In this document: one piece after another, positions 18,649 to 26,407 of the stretch | How positions within the stretch are numbered: position 1 is the stretch's first letter | How the letters are laid out: each line of letters starts with the position of its first letter | Source: Variovorax sp. PBL-E5 | GTDB lineage: Bacteria > Pseudomonadota > Gammaproteobacteria > Burkholderiales > Burkholderiaceae_C | Direction: 5' to 3' | DNA length: 64,000 nt | NCBI RefSeq assembly: GCF_901827185.1 | Contig: NZ_LR594671.1 | Location: forward strand, 2,852,001 to 2,916,000 | Position numbers and translations under genes: made by a program | The notes under the pieces: generated by a model | What the model was told of the DNA's origin: nothing | Databases searched by the model: none | The model's input: the letters and a program-made list of their open reading frames with translations, nothing else

Positions 18649-19134
18649 TCATGCGTGCGCCCCGGCTTCCTGCAGCAACGCGTCGAAGACCTGCGGCGTG
18701 ACGCGCACGTGCGGTTCGTCGCCCAGCATCATGGCCGGCGACGAAGCACACAGGCCGAGGCAATAGACCGGCTCCAGCGAGAACTCGCCGTCCTTCGTGG
18801 TGCCGTGCAGCCCGCAGCCGAGGCGCTGCTGCGCGTGCGCCAGCAGCGCCTCGGCGCCCATGGCCTGGCACGATTCGGCGCGGCAGATCCGCACCACCCG
18901 CCGGCCCGCCGGTTGCGAGCGGAAGTGGTGGTAGTAGCTCACCACGCCATGCACCTCGGCACGCGAGAGGTTGAGCGCACCGGCGATCTCGGGCACCAGC
19001 TCGGCCGGGATATGGCCGAGCGCATCCTGCACGTCGTGCAGGATCGGCAGCAGCGCACCCGGCATCGCAGCGCGCCGTTCGAGTACCTCGCGCACGATGG
19101 CCAGTGCAGTGACGGAGGGAGGTTGGTCAGTCAT
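18649..19134 (-). CDS. fdsG: Formate dehydrogenase gamma subunit FdsG (NuoE-like)
   Basis: A 161-residue [2Fe-2S] subunit related to NuoE, passing electrons between the catalytic and flavin subunits. The cluster ligands are Cys84, Cys89 (CRAESC), Cys125 and Cys129 (CLGLC). The start at 19134 (MTDQPPS) gives the family length. It is the first gene of the fds operon, but its stop codon lies directly at the IS110 right end, so it is cut off from fdsB by the element. The coding sequence itself looks complete. Confidence 0.92.
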   Translation of the reverse strand: MTDQPPSVTALAIVREVLERRAAMPGALLPILHDVQDALGHIPAELVPEIAGALNLSRAEVHGVVSYYHHFRSQPAGRRVVRICRAESCQAMGAEALLAHAQQRLGCGLHGTTKDGEFSLEPVYCLGLCASSPAMMLGDEPHVRVTPQVFDALLQEAGAHA

Positions 19135-19363
19135 CAATGGAAGGTCTCGAAGGCTCGGAATCTCGATGCAAGTTCGCTGGAACAGCGCCCGCGCGCTGAG
19201 GAAGCTGCGGCGTGGATTGGATGGCAGGAGTATTCGCAGCGCAATATGCGACGTTCCATCGAAGCCATATGCGCTCGAGTGCCTATGACCCATCCGCGGA
19301 CCCATGCCGCCGTCGGAGGGCATTCATAATCGGAGCGCGCCGCCAGCGAAAACACACGTACGT
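19135..19363. promoter_or_regulatory. Divergent control region of fds operon and its regulator
   Basis: These 229 bp between fdsG (leftward) and the fdsR-like gene (rightward) must hold the operon promoter and probably the regulator binding site. It is somewhat AT-richer near 19235-19345. I could not identify a convincing -35/-10 pair or a clean operator. Confidence 0.4.
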
Positions 19364-20443
19364 ATGCATGAAGTCACGATCAAGCCCGAATGGATCATTC
19401 GCCGTCCGGGTGGCGTCGCGTTGCCGCGGCGGGTGGTCGACCTGCTGGTCAAGGTGCATGAGCACGGCAGCCTGGCCAGCGCCTGCAAGGCGTCCGGCAT
19501 GTCCTATCGCCATGCCTGGGACCTGCTGCACGAAGGCGAGCTCCTGTTCGGCGAGACGCTGGTGCTCATGGAGCGCGGCAAGGGCTCGAGCCTGACCTTG
19601 CTCGGCGAGAAGCTGGTGTGGGCCGATCGCCGCATCGCCGCGCGCCTGTCGCCGATGCTCGATTCGCTCGCCTCCGAGTTGGGCGCGGAGATCGAGAAGG
19701 TGCTCTCGGCCGCGCCCGCGCTGCTGCGCATCCACGCGAGCCATGGCTTCTCGGTCCAGATGCTGCACAACTTCCTGGGCGCGGCCCACGTGCCGAACGA
19801 GCTCAAGTACCGCAACAGCCTCGAGGCTGTCGTGTCGCTGCACAACGGTGATTGCGACGTGGCCGGCTTCCACGTGCCGCTGGGCGAATTCGAGGCGCCG
19901 GTGCTCGAGCACTACGGCGACTGGCTCACGCTCGGCACGCAGAAGATCATCAACATCGTGACGCGGCGGCAGGGGCTGATGGTGGCGCCCGGCAATCCGA
20001 AGGAGATCTACCAGATCAGGGACCTCGCCCGGCCCGACGTGCATTTCATCAATCGCCAGGCCGACTCCGGCACGCGCCTGCTGTTCGACCTGCTGCTGCG
20101 CAGGGAAGGCATCGAGCCGGCGCAGATCAAGGGCTACGAGCAGTGCGAATACACGCATGCCGCGGTCGCCGCCTTCGTCGCCAGCGGGATGGCCGATGCG
20201 GGCTACGGCGTGGAGACGCCGGCACGCCAGTTCAAGCTCGACTTCATCCCGAGCCAGACCGAGCGCTACTGCCTGATGTGCAACGAGAAGGCGCTGGCTA
20301 CGCCCGCGGTCCAGAAGATGCTCGAGATCCTGCGCAGCGAGGAATACCGGACGGCCGTCAACCAGCTGCCGGGCTACCAGACCCACGAGTCGGGCACCGT
20401 GATCGAGCTGGACCAAGCCTTCAAGTCTCTCGGGGCCGGCTAA
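19364..20443 (+). CDS. fdsR: Formate dehydrogenase operon regulator, HTH plus periplasmic-binding-like domain (FdsR-like)
   Basis: A 359-residue regulator divergent from fdsG. The N-terminal winged helix (about 20-95) is of ModE/LysR type: VHEHGSLASACKASGMSYRHAWDLL followed by GKGSSLTLLGEKLVW. The rest (about 110-355) is a periplasmic-binding-protein-like sensor domain (PDVHFINRQADSGTRLLFD, YTHAAVAAFVASGMADAGYGVE). Such a sensor could read formate, molybdate or a cofactor signal. Start ATG 19364 follows the conserved N-terminus. The name is by position, matching the regulator next to fds genes in Cupriavidus. Confidence 0.82.
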   Translation: MHEVTIKPEWIIRRPGGVALPRRVVDLLVKVHEHGSLASACKASGMSYRHAWDLLHEGELLFGETLVLMERGKGSSLTLLGEKLVWADRRIAARLSPMLDSLASELGAEIEKVLSAAPALLRIHASHGFSVQMLHNFLGAAHVPNELKYRNSLEAVVSLHNGDCDVAGFHVPLGEFEAPVLEHYGDWLTLGTQKIINIVTRRQGLMVAPGNPKEIYQIRDLARPDVHFINRQADSGTRLLFDLLLRREGIEPAQIKGYEQCEYTHAAVAAFVASGMADAGYGVETPARQFKLDFIPSQTERYCLMCNEKALATPAVQKMLEILRSEEYRTAVNQLPGYQTHESGTVIELDQAFKSLGAG

Positions 20444-20455
20444 CATCCAGCGCAC

Positions 20456-22069
20456 GTGAAACCGCAGAACTTCAACTTCCACCATCCCCTCGCCTTCTGG
20501 ATCGGCTGCATCGCCATCATCGGCGGCGTGCTCGCGCATGTGCCGATGTTCCTGATGGGCCGCTACACCGGCTACCAGATGGTCGGCATGGAGATGGACA
20601 CCACCATGCTGACCGGCATGGCGATGATCCCGCTCGGCGTGCTGCTGTCGGCCTACGGCCTGATGCCGCGCATCGCGCAGATGCAGAAGAGCCTGCACGG
20701 CGACAGCCACCTGCAGTTCCATCTGGCCGACGGCGTGCCGCTCAACGGCGAGCACTGGAAGCTGGTGGGCGTGCTGGTCGTCGCGCTGGCCGTCGACGTG
20801 CTCAAGCCGGCCACGCTGGGCTTCGTGATGCCGGGCATGACGCACGAGTACGCGATCAGCAAGGAAACGGCGGGCGTGCTCGCGCTGGTCGCGCTCATCG
20901 GCACCACGGTGGGTTCCGTCGTGTGGGGACGGCTGGCCGACATCTTCGGCCGGCGTTCGGCGATCCTGCTGTCGGCGCTGATGTTCATCGGCACCGCGAT
21001 CTGCGGCGCGATGCCGGCCTTCGGCTGGAACCTCGCGATGTGCTTCCTGATGGGGGCGTCGGCCGGCGGGCTGCTGCCGATCACCTTCACGCTGATGGCG
21101 GAGACGGTGCCCGCAGCGCACCGCGGCTGGATGCTGGTGGCGCTCGGCGGCGTCGGCACCTCGGCCGGCTACCTGCTGGCGGCCTGGTCGGCAGCCTTGC
21201 TGGTGCCCGAGTTCAGCTGGCGCGCGCTGTGGCTGCTCGGGCTGCCGACGGGCCTGCTGATCGTCTTTCTCGGCCGCTACATCCCCGAGTCGCCGCGCTT
21301 CCTCTCGAACGCCGGGCTGGCCAACGAAGCCCGCGCCGTGCTCGCGCGCTTTGCCGGCGGCCAGGCGGCCGGTGCGGGCGCGGCCGGCCCCGCGCCGGTC
21401 GTGGCCGAGCCGGAAGAACCACCGGGCGGCCTGATGCAACTGCTGCGCGGCAGCCATGGCCGCATCACCTGGGGCCTGGTGGTCTGCGGCGTGGCCTGGG
21501 GCCTGGTGAACTTCGGCTTCGTGCTGTGGCTGCCGACCAACCTGGGCAGCATGGGCATGGACCCGACCGCGGCCAGCGCCCTGCTCGCGCGCTCCGCGCT
21601 GCTGGCGCTGCCGGGCATCGGCGTGGTGATCTGGCTCTACCACCGCTGGAGCAGCATCAAGGCGCTGGTGCTGTTCATCGTGCTCACCGCGGCGACGCTC
21701 CTGGTGTTCTTCGGGCTCGGCCTGGCACAGGTGCAGTCCAGCCTCGCGATGGTGCTGACGACCGCCCTGCTGCTCGTGAGTTCGAGCGGCGTGATCGCGA
21801 TGCTGATCCCCTACGCGGCCGAGATCTATCCGGTGCACCTGCGCGGCACGGGGTCGGGCGTGATCGCAGCCAGCTCCAAGTTCGGCGGCATCCTGGGCGC
21901 GGGCTTCGGCGTGCTCGGTGTGTTCGGGCATTTCGCCATGTCGGCCCTGCTGATCGCGGTGCCGATGGCCGCTGCGGCGGTGATGCTGGTGCGCAGCGGC
22001 ATCGAGACCCGCGGACGAGGCCTGGAAGACATCCAGGACACCTTCGCCGCGCCGCGCGGCAGCCTTTAG
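20456..22069 (+). CDS. MFS transporter
   Basis: A 537-residue major facilitator protein. Two hydrophobic segments in the first 70 residues precede the canonical fold. Motif A reads WGRLADIFGRRS and the central loop has PESPRFLSN, a sugar/metabolite:H+ symporter-type mark; a loop of about 35 small residues follows. The start is GTG at 20456, 12 bp after the regulator gene, so the two may be co-transcribed. The substrate is unknown. Proximity to fds genes makes a small acid possible, but this is only a guess. Confidence 0.85.
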   Translation: MKPQNFNFHHPLAFWIGCIAIIGGVLAHVPMFLMGRYTGYQMVGMEMDTTMLTGMAMIPLGVLLSAYGLMPRIAQMQKSLHGDSHLQFHLADGVPLNGEHWKLVGVLVVALAVDVLKPATLGFVMPGMTHEYAISKETAGVLALVALIGTTVGSVVWGRLADIFGRRSAILLSALMFIGTAICGAMPAFGWNLAMCFLMGASAGGLLPITFTLMAETVPAAHRGWMLVALGGVGTSAGYLLAAWSAALLVPEFSWRALWLLGLPTGLLIVFLGRYIPESPRFLSNAGLANEARAVLARFAGGQAAGAGAAGPAPVVAEPEEPPGGLMQLLRGSHGRITWGLVVCGVAWGLVNFGFVLWLPTNLGSMGMDPTAASALLARSALLALPGIGVVIWLYHRWSSIKALVLFIVLTAATLLVFFGLGLAQVQSSLAMVLTTALLLVSSSGVIAMLIPYAAEIYPVHLRGTGSGVIAASSKFGGILGAGFGVLGVFGHFAMSALLIAVPMAAAAVMLVRSGIETRGRGLEDIQDTFAAPRGSL

Positions 22070-22187
22070 AGCCGCCGGCCGCCTGCGCGCTCAGGCCGCG
22101 CCGCGCAGCATGGAAGCCCGGCGAGCGGCCTTATCCGGAAAAGGCCCTCCATCGCCCCGCAACCCGCATGGATGCTGGCGAATAAGC

Positions 22188-22247
22188 TTATCCGCATAAA
22201 GCGCGAACCAAAAAATAGTTTGGTTCCATAAGGCTCGCATCTACAGT
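22188..22247 (+). promoter_or_regulatory. cysI promoter region with two palindromes
   Basis: TTAT-CCGC-ATAA (22188-22199) and GAACCAAA-N6-TTTGGTTC (22205-22226) are both perfectly symmetric. The second overlaps a possible -35 (TTGGTT, 22220-22225), with TACAGT 16 bp later as a possible -10. A LysR-type activator such as CysB is expected for this cluster. The palindromes are seen directly; the assignment is inference. Confidence 0.5.
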
Positions 22248-22301
22248 CCTGCCTCACGTTGACGGGCCATGGACGCATGGTCTTCCAGCCAGATTGAACA
22301 C

Positions 22302-24080
22302 ATGTACCAATACACAGATTTCGACCGCCAGTTCGTGCGCCAGCGGGCCGCGCAGTTCCGTGACCAGCTCGAACGCTGGCAGAGCGGCAAGCTCGCCGAA
22401 GAACAGTTCCGGCCGCTGCGCCTGCAGAACGGCTGGTACGTCCAGCGCTACGCGCCGATGCTGCGCGTGGCCGTGCCCTATGGCGAACTGTCCAGCGCAC
22501 GCCTGCGCGTGCTGGCGAAGATCGCCCGCGAGTACGACGCGCCCGAAGCCGAGCTCTACCGCAACGCGAACGAGATCCAGGGCAAGCTGGGCAGCGTGAA
22601 GCTGCCGACGCACTATGCGCACTTCACCACGCGCACCAACGTACAGTACAACTGGATCCCGCTCGCCAAGTCGGCCGACGTGATGGATCTGCTGGCCACT
22701 GTCGACATGCACGGCATCCAGACCAGCGGCAACTGCATCCGCAACATCACCAGCGACGAGCTCGCCGGCATCGCCGTCGACGAGATCGCCGACCCGCGTC
22801 CCTTCGCCGAGATCATGCGGCAGTGGAGCACGCTGCACCCCGAGTTCGCCTTCCTGCCGCGCAAGTTCAAGATCGCCGTCACCGGCGCCGTGGAAGACCG
22901 CGTTGCCACCGGCTGGTATGACGTCGGCCTGCAGCTCTACAAGAACGAGGCCGGCGAGCTCGGCTTCCGCGTCAAGGTCGGCGGCGGCATGGGCCGCACG
23001 CCGATCATCGGCACCGTGGTGCGCGAGTTCCTGCCCTGGGACCAGCTCATGAACTACCTGGAAGCCGTGATCCGGGTCTACAACCGCTACGGCCGGCGCG
23101 ACAACGTCTGGAAGGCGCGCATCAAGATCCTCGTCAAGGCCGAAGGCCAGCGCTACATCGACGACGTCGAGGCCGAGTACAAGCAGGTGGTCGAGCGCGA
23201 CGGCGCGCCGCACACCATCACGCAGGCCGAACTCGACCGCGTGAGCGCGAGCTTCGTGACGCCGACGCTCGCCGCGCGCGTGTTCCGCAGCGCCGAGGAA
23301 ACCCATGCTGCGCTGCGCGCACAGGCCGATGAAGACCCGCAGTTCGCGCGCTGGCTGCATCGCAACGTGGCGCCGCACAAGAACCCGGCGCTGCGCGCCG
23401 TCACGCTGTCGTTCAAGCGCCTCGGCCAGGCGCCGGGCGACGCATCGGCCAGCCAGCTCGAGGCCGCGGCCCAGCTCGCCGACCGCTTCAGCGCCGGCGA
23501 GGCCCGCGTCACGCACGAACAGAACCTGCTGCTTGCGTGGGTCCATGCCGAAGACCTGCACGCGTTGTGGCTCGCCGCCCGCGAGGCCGGCTTCGCCAGC
23601 CCCAACATCCATCTGCTGACCGACATGATCTCCTGCCCGGGCGGCGACTTCTGCTCGCTGGCCAATGCGCGCTCGATCCCGATCGCGGCCGCCATCACCG
23701 AGCGCTACCAGGACCTCGACGAACTCGACGACCTGGGCGAGATCGACCTGCACATCAGCGGCTGCATCAACTCCTGCGGCCACCATCACAGCGGCCACAT
23801 CGGCATCCTCGGCGTCGACAAGGACGGCAAGGAGTGGTACCAGGTCACGCTCGGCGGCTCCGACGGCGCCGCGCGCAATGGTCCGGCCCTGCCCGGCAAG
23901 GTGGTCGGCCCGTCGTTCTCGGCGGCCGAGGTGCCGGACGTGGTGGAAGCCGTGCTCAACACCTACCGCGACACGCGCAACGCGGGCGAAAGCTTCATCG
24001 ACACGCTGCGCCGCGTCGGCATGGACCCCTTCAAGGCGGCCGCCAACGGCGCGCGCTTCAAGGTCGAGGAGGCCGCATGA
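22302..24080 (+). CDS. cysI: Nitrite/sulfite reductase (assimilatory sulfite reductase hemoprotein)
   Basis: Reduces sulfite to sulfide with siroheme and a [4Fe-4S] cluster, 592 residues. Cluster/siroheme ligands are in ISCPGGDFCSLA and ISGCINSCGHHHSGHIG near residues 440-495. Substrate-binding arginines lie in the FTTRTNVQ region. The start at 22302 (MYQYTDFDRQF) is preferred as the usual beginning of betaproteobacterial homologues; an in-frame ATG at 22269 adds 11 residues without better ribosome binding. It heads the sulfate assimilation operon and its stop overlaps the next start (ATGA). Confidence 0.93.
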   Translation: MYQYTDFDRQFVRQRAAQFRDQLERWQSGKLAEEQFRPLRLQNGWYVQRYAPMLRVAVPYGELSSARLRVLAKIAREYDAPEAELYRNANEIQGKLGSVKLPTHYAHFTTRTNVQYNWIPLAKSADVMDLLATVDMHGIQTSGNCIRNITSDELAGIAVDEIADPRPFAEIMRQWSTLHPEFAFLPRKFKIAVTGAVEDRVATGWYDVGLQLYKNEAGELGFRVKVGGGMGRTPIIGTVVREFLPWDQLMNYLEAVIRVYNRYGRRDNVWKARIKILVKAEGQRYIDDVEAEYKQVVERDGAPHTITQAELDRVSASFVTPTLAARVFRSAEETHAALRAQADEDPQFARWLHRNVAPHKNPALRAVTLSFKRLGQAPGDASASQLEAAAQLADRFSAGEARVTHEQNLLLAWVHAEDLHALWLAAREAGFASPNIHLLTDMISCPGGDFCSLANARSIPIAAAITERYQDLDELDDLGEIDLHISGCINSCGHHHSGHIGILGVDKDGKEWYQVTLGGSDGAARNGPALPGKVVGPSFSAAEVPDVVEAVLNTYRDTRNAGESFIDTLRRVGMDPFKAAANGARFKVEEAA

Positions 24081-24487
24081 ACAGGACGCTTCAACTGATC
24101 GCGGCCGAAGACCACGTGGACGACGGCGACCCGAGCGTGCTGCAGATCGCCAACGATGCCGACCCGCTGGCCATCGAGGTGTGCCTGAACGACGTGCAGC
24201 GCATCGACCTGAACTTCCCGAAGTTCACCGATGGCCGCGCCTTCAGCCAGGCCTACCTGCTGCGCCGCCGGCTCGGCTTCAAGGGCGACATCCGCGCCAC
24301 CGGCGACGTGCTGATTGACCAGCTGGTGCAGATGCAGCGCAGCGGCTTCTCGAGCGCGGTGCTCAAGGAAGGCGTGGACGCCTCCGATGCCCAGCGCCAG
24401 TTCGACCGCTTCGGTGATTTCTACCAGGGCGACGTGGCCTCCACGCCGCTGTTCCGCCATCGCCAGGACGCCGGAGCCGCCGCTTGA
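24077..24487 (+). CDS. DUF934 domain protein, sulfite reductase partner
   Basis: A 136-residue protein of the DUF934 family, always found next to cysI-type reductases in betaproteobacteria. RIDLNFPKFTDGRAFSQAYLLRRRLGF is the conserved core. No cofactor motif is visible. It overlaps cysI by 4 bp (ATGA). By synteny it is thought to support sulfite reduction, perhaps in electron delivery or assembly, but its role is not established. Confidence 0.85.
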   Translation: MNRTLQLIAAEDHVDDGDPSVLQIANDADPLAIEVCLNDVQRIDLNFPKFTDGRAFSQAYLLRRRLGFKGDIRATGDVLIDQLVQMQRSGFSSAVLKEGVDASDAQRQFDRFGDFYQGDVASTPLFRHRQDAGAAA

Positions 24488-24498
24488 GCCTGCCCTCG

Positions 24499-25314
24499 AT
24501 GAACGCCATCTCGCTCTACGCGAAGGCCTCTGCCGATTTCGATGCCAAGCTCGCCGAAAGCGTCGCGCTGCTGCGCCGCGCAGCGGACGAGTTCGCACCG
24601 ATCACGCAAGCCTCCAGCCTCGGCGCCGAGGACATGGTGGTGACCGACCTGTTGCAGCGCCACGGCATCGCGTCCGGCATCTTCGTGCTCGAAACCGGCA
24701 AGCTGCACGCCGAGACGCTGGGCCTGCTCGACGCGCTGCAGACGCACTACGGCCGCCAGGTCGACATCTATCGCCCGGTCGAGGCGGCCGCGGCCGCCTT
24801 CGTCGCGGCCAACGGCGAGGAAGCCATGTACCGCAGCCTCGACCTGCGCAAGGCCTGCTGCCACATCCGCAAGATGGAGCCGCTGGAACGCGCCCTCGCG
24901 GGCCGGCGCGGCTGGATCACGGGCCTGCGCCGGGAGCAATCGGGCGCGCGCGCCGAGGTCGAGTTCATCGAGCAGCAGCCCGAGCGCGTCAAGGTCAACC
25001 CGCTGGCGCGCTGGACCTGGGGCGACGTGTGGCACTACATCGCGTTGCACGAGGTGCCCTACAACCCGCTGCACGACCAGTTCTATCCGAGCATCGGCTG
25101 CGCGCCCTGCACGCGCGCCGTGACCCTCGGCGAGGACTTCCGCTCGGGCCGCTGGTGGTGGGAACAGGAAAGCGCCAAGGAATGCGGCCTGCATGTCGCC
25201 GCCGACGGCAGCCACGAAGGCGAGGAGCCGGCCGCGTTCGAATCCCCGTCTGCCGTTTCTGCCGTCTCGCCGCTGTCGAACCGTGCCATTCCCATCCGTG
25301 CCATCCCGAACTGA
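24499..25314 (+). CDS. cysH: Adenylyl-sulfate / phosphoadenylyl-sulfate reductase
   Basis: A thioredoxin-dependent reductase releasing sulfite, 271 residues. The PP-loop core has SSLGAEDMVV and LETGKLHAET. Paired cysteines Cys120-Cys121 and Cys201/Cys204 (GCAPC) are the [4Fe-4S] ligands found in APS-type reductases, and the catalytic ECGLH is at 228-232. The iron-sulfur ligands suggest APS rather than PAPS is used, in line with no APS kinase near by. Start ATG 24499 is preferred; a TTG at 24484 overlapping the DUF934 stop is possible. About 35 low-complexity residues trail the ECGLH motif. Confidence 0.92.
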   Translation: MNAISLYAKASADFDAKLAESVALLRRAADEFAPITQASSLGAEDMVVTDLLQRHGIASGIFVLETGKLHAETLGLLDALQTHYGRQVDIYRPVEAAAAAFVAANGEEAMYRSLDLRKACCHIRKMEPLERALAGRRGWITGLRREQSGARAEVEFIEQQPERVKVNPLARWTWGDVWHYIALHEVPYNPLHDQFYPSIGCAPCTRAVTLGEDFRSGRWWWEQESAKECGLHVAADGSHEGEEPAAFESPSAVSAVSPLSNRAIPIRAIPN

Positions 25315-25327
25315 CCACCGCTTTTTC

Positions 25328-26281
25328 ATGAACGCCCGCACCGAACACGACCTGCTGCTGCAAACGACGCCTTCGCTGGCGCGCCTGTCCAACACGCAAC
25401 TCGACGCGCTCGAGGAAGAGACGATCTTCATCCTGCGCGAAGTCGCGGCGTCGTTCGAGCGGCCGACCCTGCTCTTCTCGGGCGGCAAGGATTCGCTGGT
25501 GCTGCTCAAGTGCGCCGAGAAGGCCTTCGGCACCGGCCGCATTCCGTACCCGCTGCTGATGATCGACACCGGCCACAACTTCCCCGAAGTGACGGCCTTT
25601 CGCGATGCGCGCGCGGTGGAGCTGGATGCGAAGCTGATCGTTCGCAGCGTCGAGGATTCGATGAAGCGCGGCACCGTGCGGCTCGCGCATCCGGGCGAAT
25701 CGCGCAACGTGCACCAGTCGGTCACGCTGCTCGAAGCCATCGAGGAATTTCATTTCGATGCGCTGATCGGCGGCGCGCGCCGCGATGAAGAGAAGGCACG
25801 CGCCAAGGAGCGCATCTTTTCGCACCGCGACAGTTTTGGTCAATGGCAGCCCAAGGACCAGCGGCCCGAACTGTGGACGCTGTTCAATACGCGCCTGGCA
25901 CCGGGCGAGCATTTCCGCGTGTTCCCGATCTCGAACTGGACCGAGCTGGATGTGTGGCAGTACATCGAGCGCGAGCACATCGCGCTGCCCTCGATCTACT
26001 ACACCCATCAGCGCCAGGTGGTCGAGCGCCGCGGGCTCCTGGTGCCGGTCACCGAGCTCACGCCGCCGCGCGACGATGAGAAGGTCGAGCTGCGCGACGT
26101 GCGCTTTCGCACCGTGGGCGACATTACTTGCACCTGCCCCGTTGAGAGCCTGGCGTCCGATGCGGCCGAGGTGGTGATCGAAACGCTGGCGGCCGACGTG
26201 AGCGAGCGCGGCGCGACGCGCATGGATGACAAGACGTCCGACGCTTCGATGGAAAAGCGCAAGAAAGACGGGTATTTCTAG
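25328..26281 (+). CDS. cysD: Sulfate adenylyltransferase small subunit CysD
   Basis: A 317-residue ATP sulfurylase subunit that makes APS from sulfate and ATP, with CysN. The PP-loop SGGKDSLVLLK and DTGHNFPEVTAFRD are clear, as are IGGARRDEEKARAKER and the C-terminal EKRKKDGYF. The start at 25328 follows cysH by 13 bp. The GTPase partner cysN follows after a 126-bp gap that holds a REP-like element. Confidence 0.95.
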   Translation: MNARTEHDLLLQTTPSLARLSNTQLDALEEETIFILREVAASFERPTLLFSGGKDSLVLLKCAEKAFGTGRIPYPLLMIDTGHNFPEVTAFRDARAVELDAKLIVRSVEDSMKRGTVRLAHPGESRNVHQSVTLLEAIEEFHFDALIGGARRDEEKARAKERIFSHRDSFGQWQPKDQRPELWTLFNTRLAPGEHFRVFPISNWTELDVWQYIEREHIALPSIYYTHQRQVVERRGLLVPVTELTPPRDDEKVELRDVRFRTVGDITCTCPVESLASDAAEVVIETLAADVSERGATRMDDKTSDASMEKRKKDGYF

Positions 26282-26283
26282 CT

Positions 26284-26365
26284 CGCCCCCAGGCTTGCTC
26301 GCTTCGCGTAGCCGCCCACCCCCTACCGGGGGCAACACCTGCGGCCCGGCGGAGCCGGTTCCGCG
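26284..26365. repeat. REP-like palindromic element between cysD and cysN
   Basis: A GC-rich block with CCCCC-TACC-GGGGG at its centre followed by GCGGCCCGGCGGAGCCGGTTCCGC. It shares the CCCCC/GGGGG core and a GCGGCCCGGCG end with the element upstream of fdsB. It interrupts an otherwise tight operon and could modulate mRNA stability or CysD:CysN stoichiometry; that role is speculative. Confidence 0.55.
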
Positions 26366-26407
26366 GTGTTTCACGAACTGAAGAGCGCAGCATTGCGCAG
26401 AGTGGAT

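Larger units (their letters stand above)
17172..18649 (+). mobile_element. IS110-family insertion sequence (about 1.48 kb)
   Basis: The element comprises a long 5' non-coding end (about 257 bp), a DEDD transposase and a short 3' end of 12 bp. The boundaries are inferred from bridge-RNA logic. A CT dinucleotide sits at both junctions (17170-17171 and 18648-18649). The sequences next to it match guide-like segments in the 5' non-coding region. There are no terminal inverted repeats, as is normal for IS110. Removing 17172-18649 restores a simple fdsG stop/REP/fdsB junction. The element is oriented against the fds operon, and its insertion leaves the fdsG stop codon intact. Confidence 0.8.

Noticed and set aside
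19283..21931. Long minus-strand open frame of about 880 codons over the fds regulator and MFS genes
   Set aside because: The composition is His/Arg/Gln-rich with no recognisable family. It is explained by third-position GC bias of the genes on the other strand.
22127..22146. GGCCTT...AAGGCC hairpin after the MFS gene as a terminator
   Set aside because: The stem is only 6 bp with an 8-nt loop and no T run. It is too weak to call as a feature.
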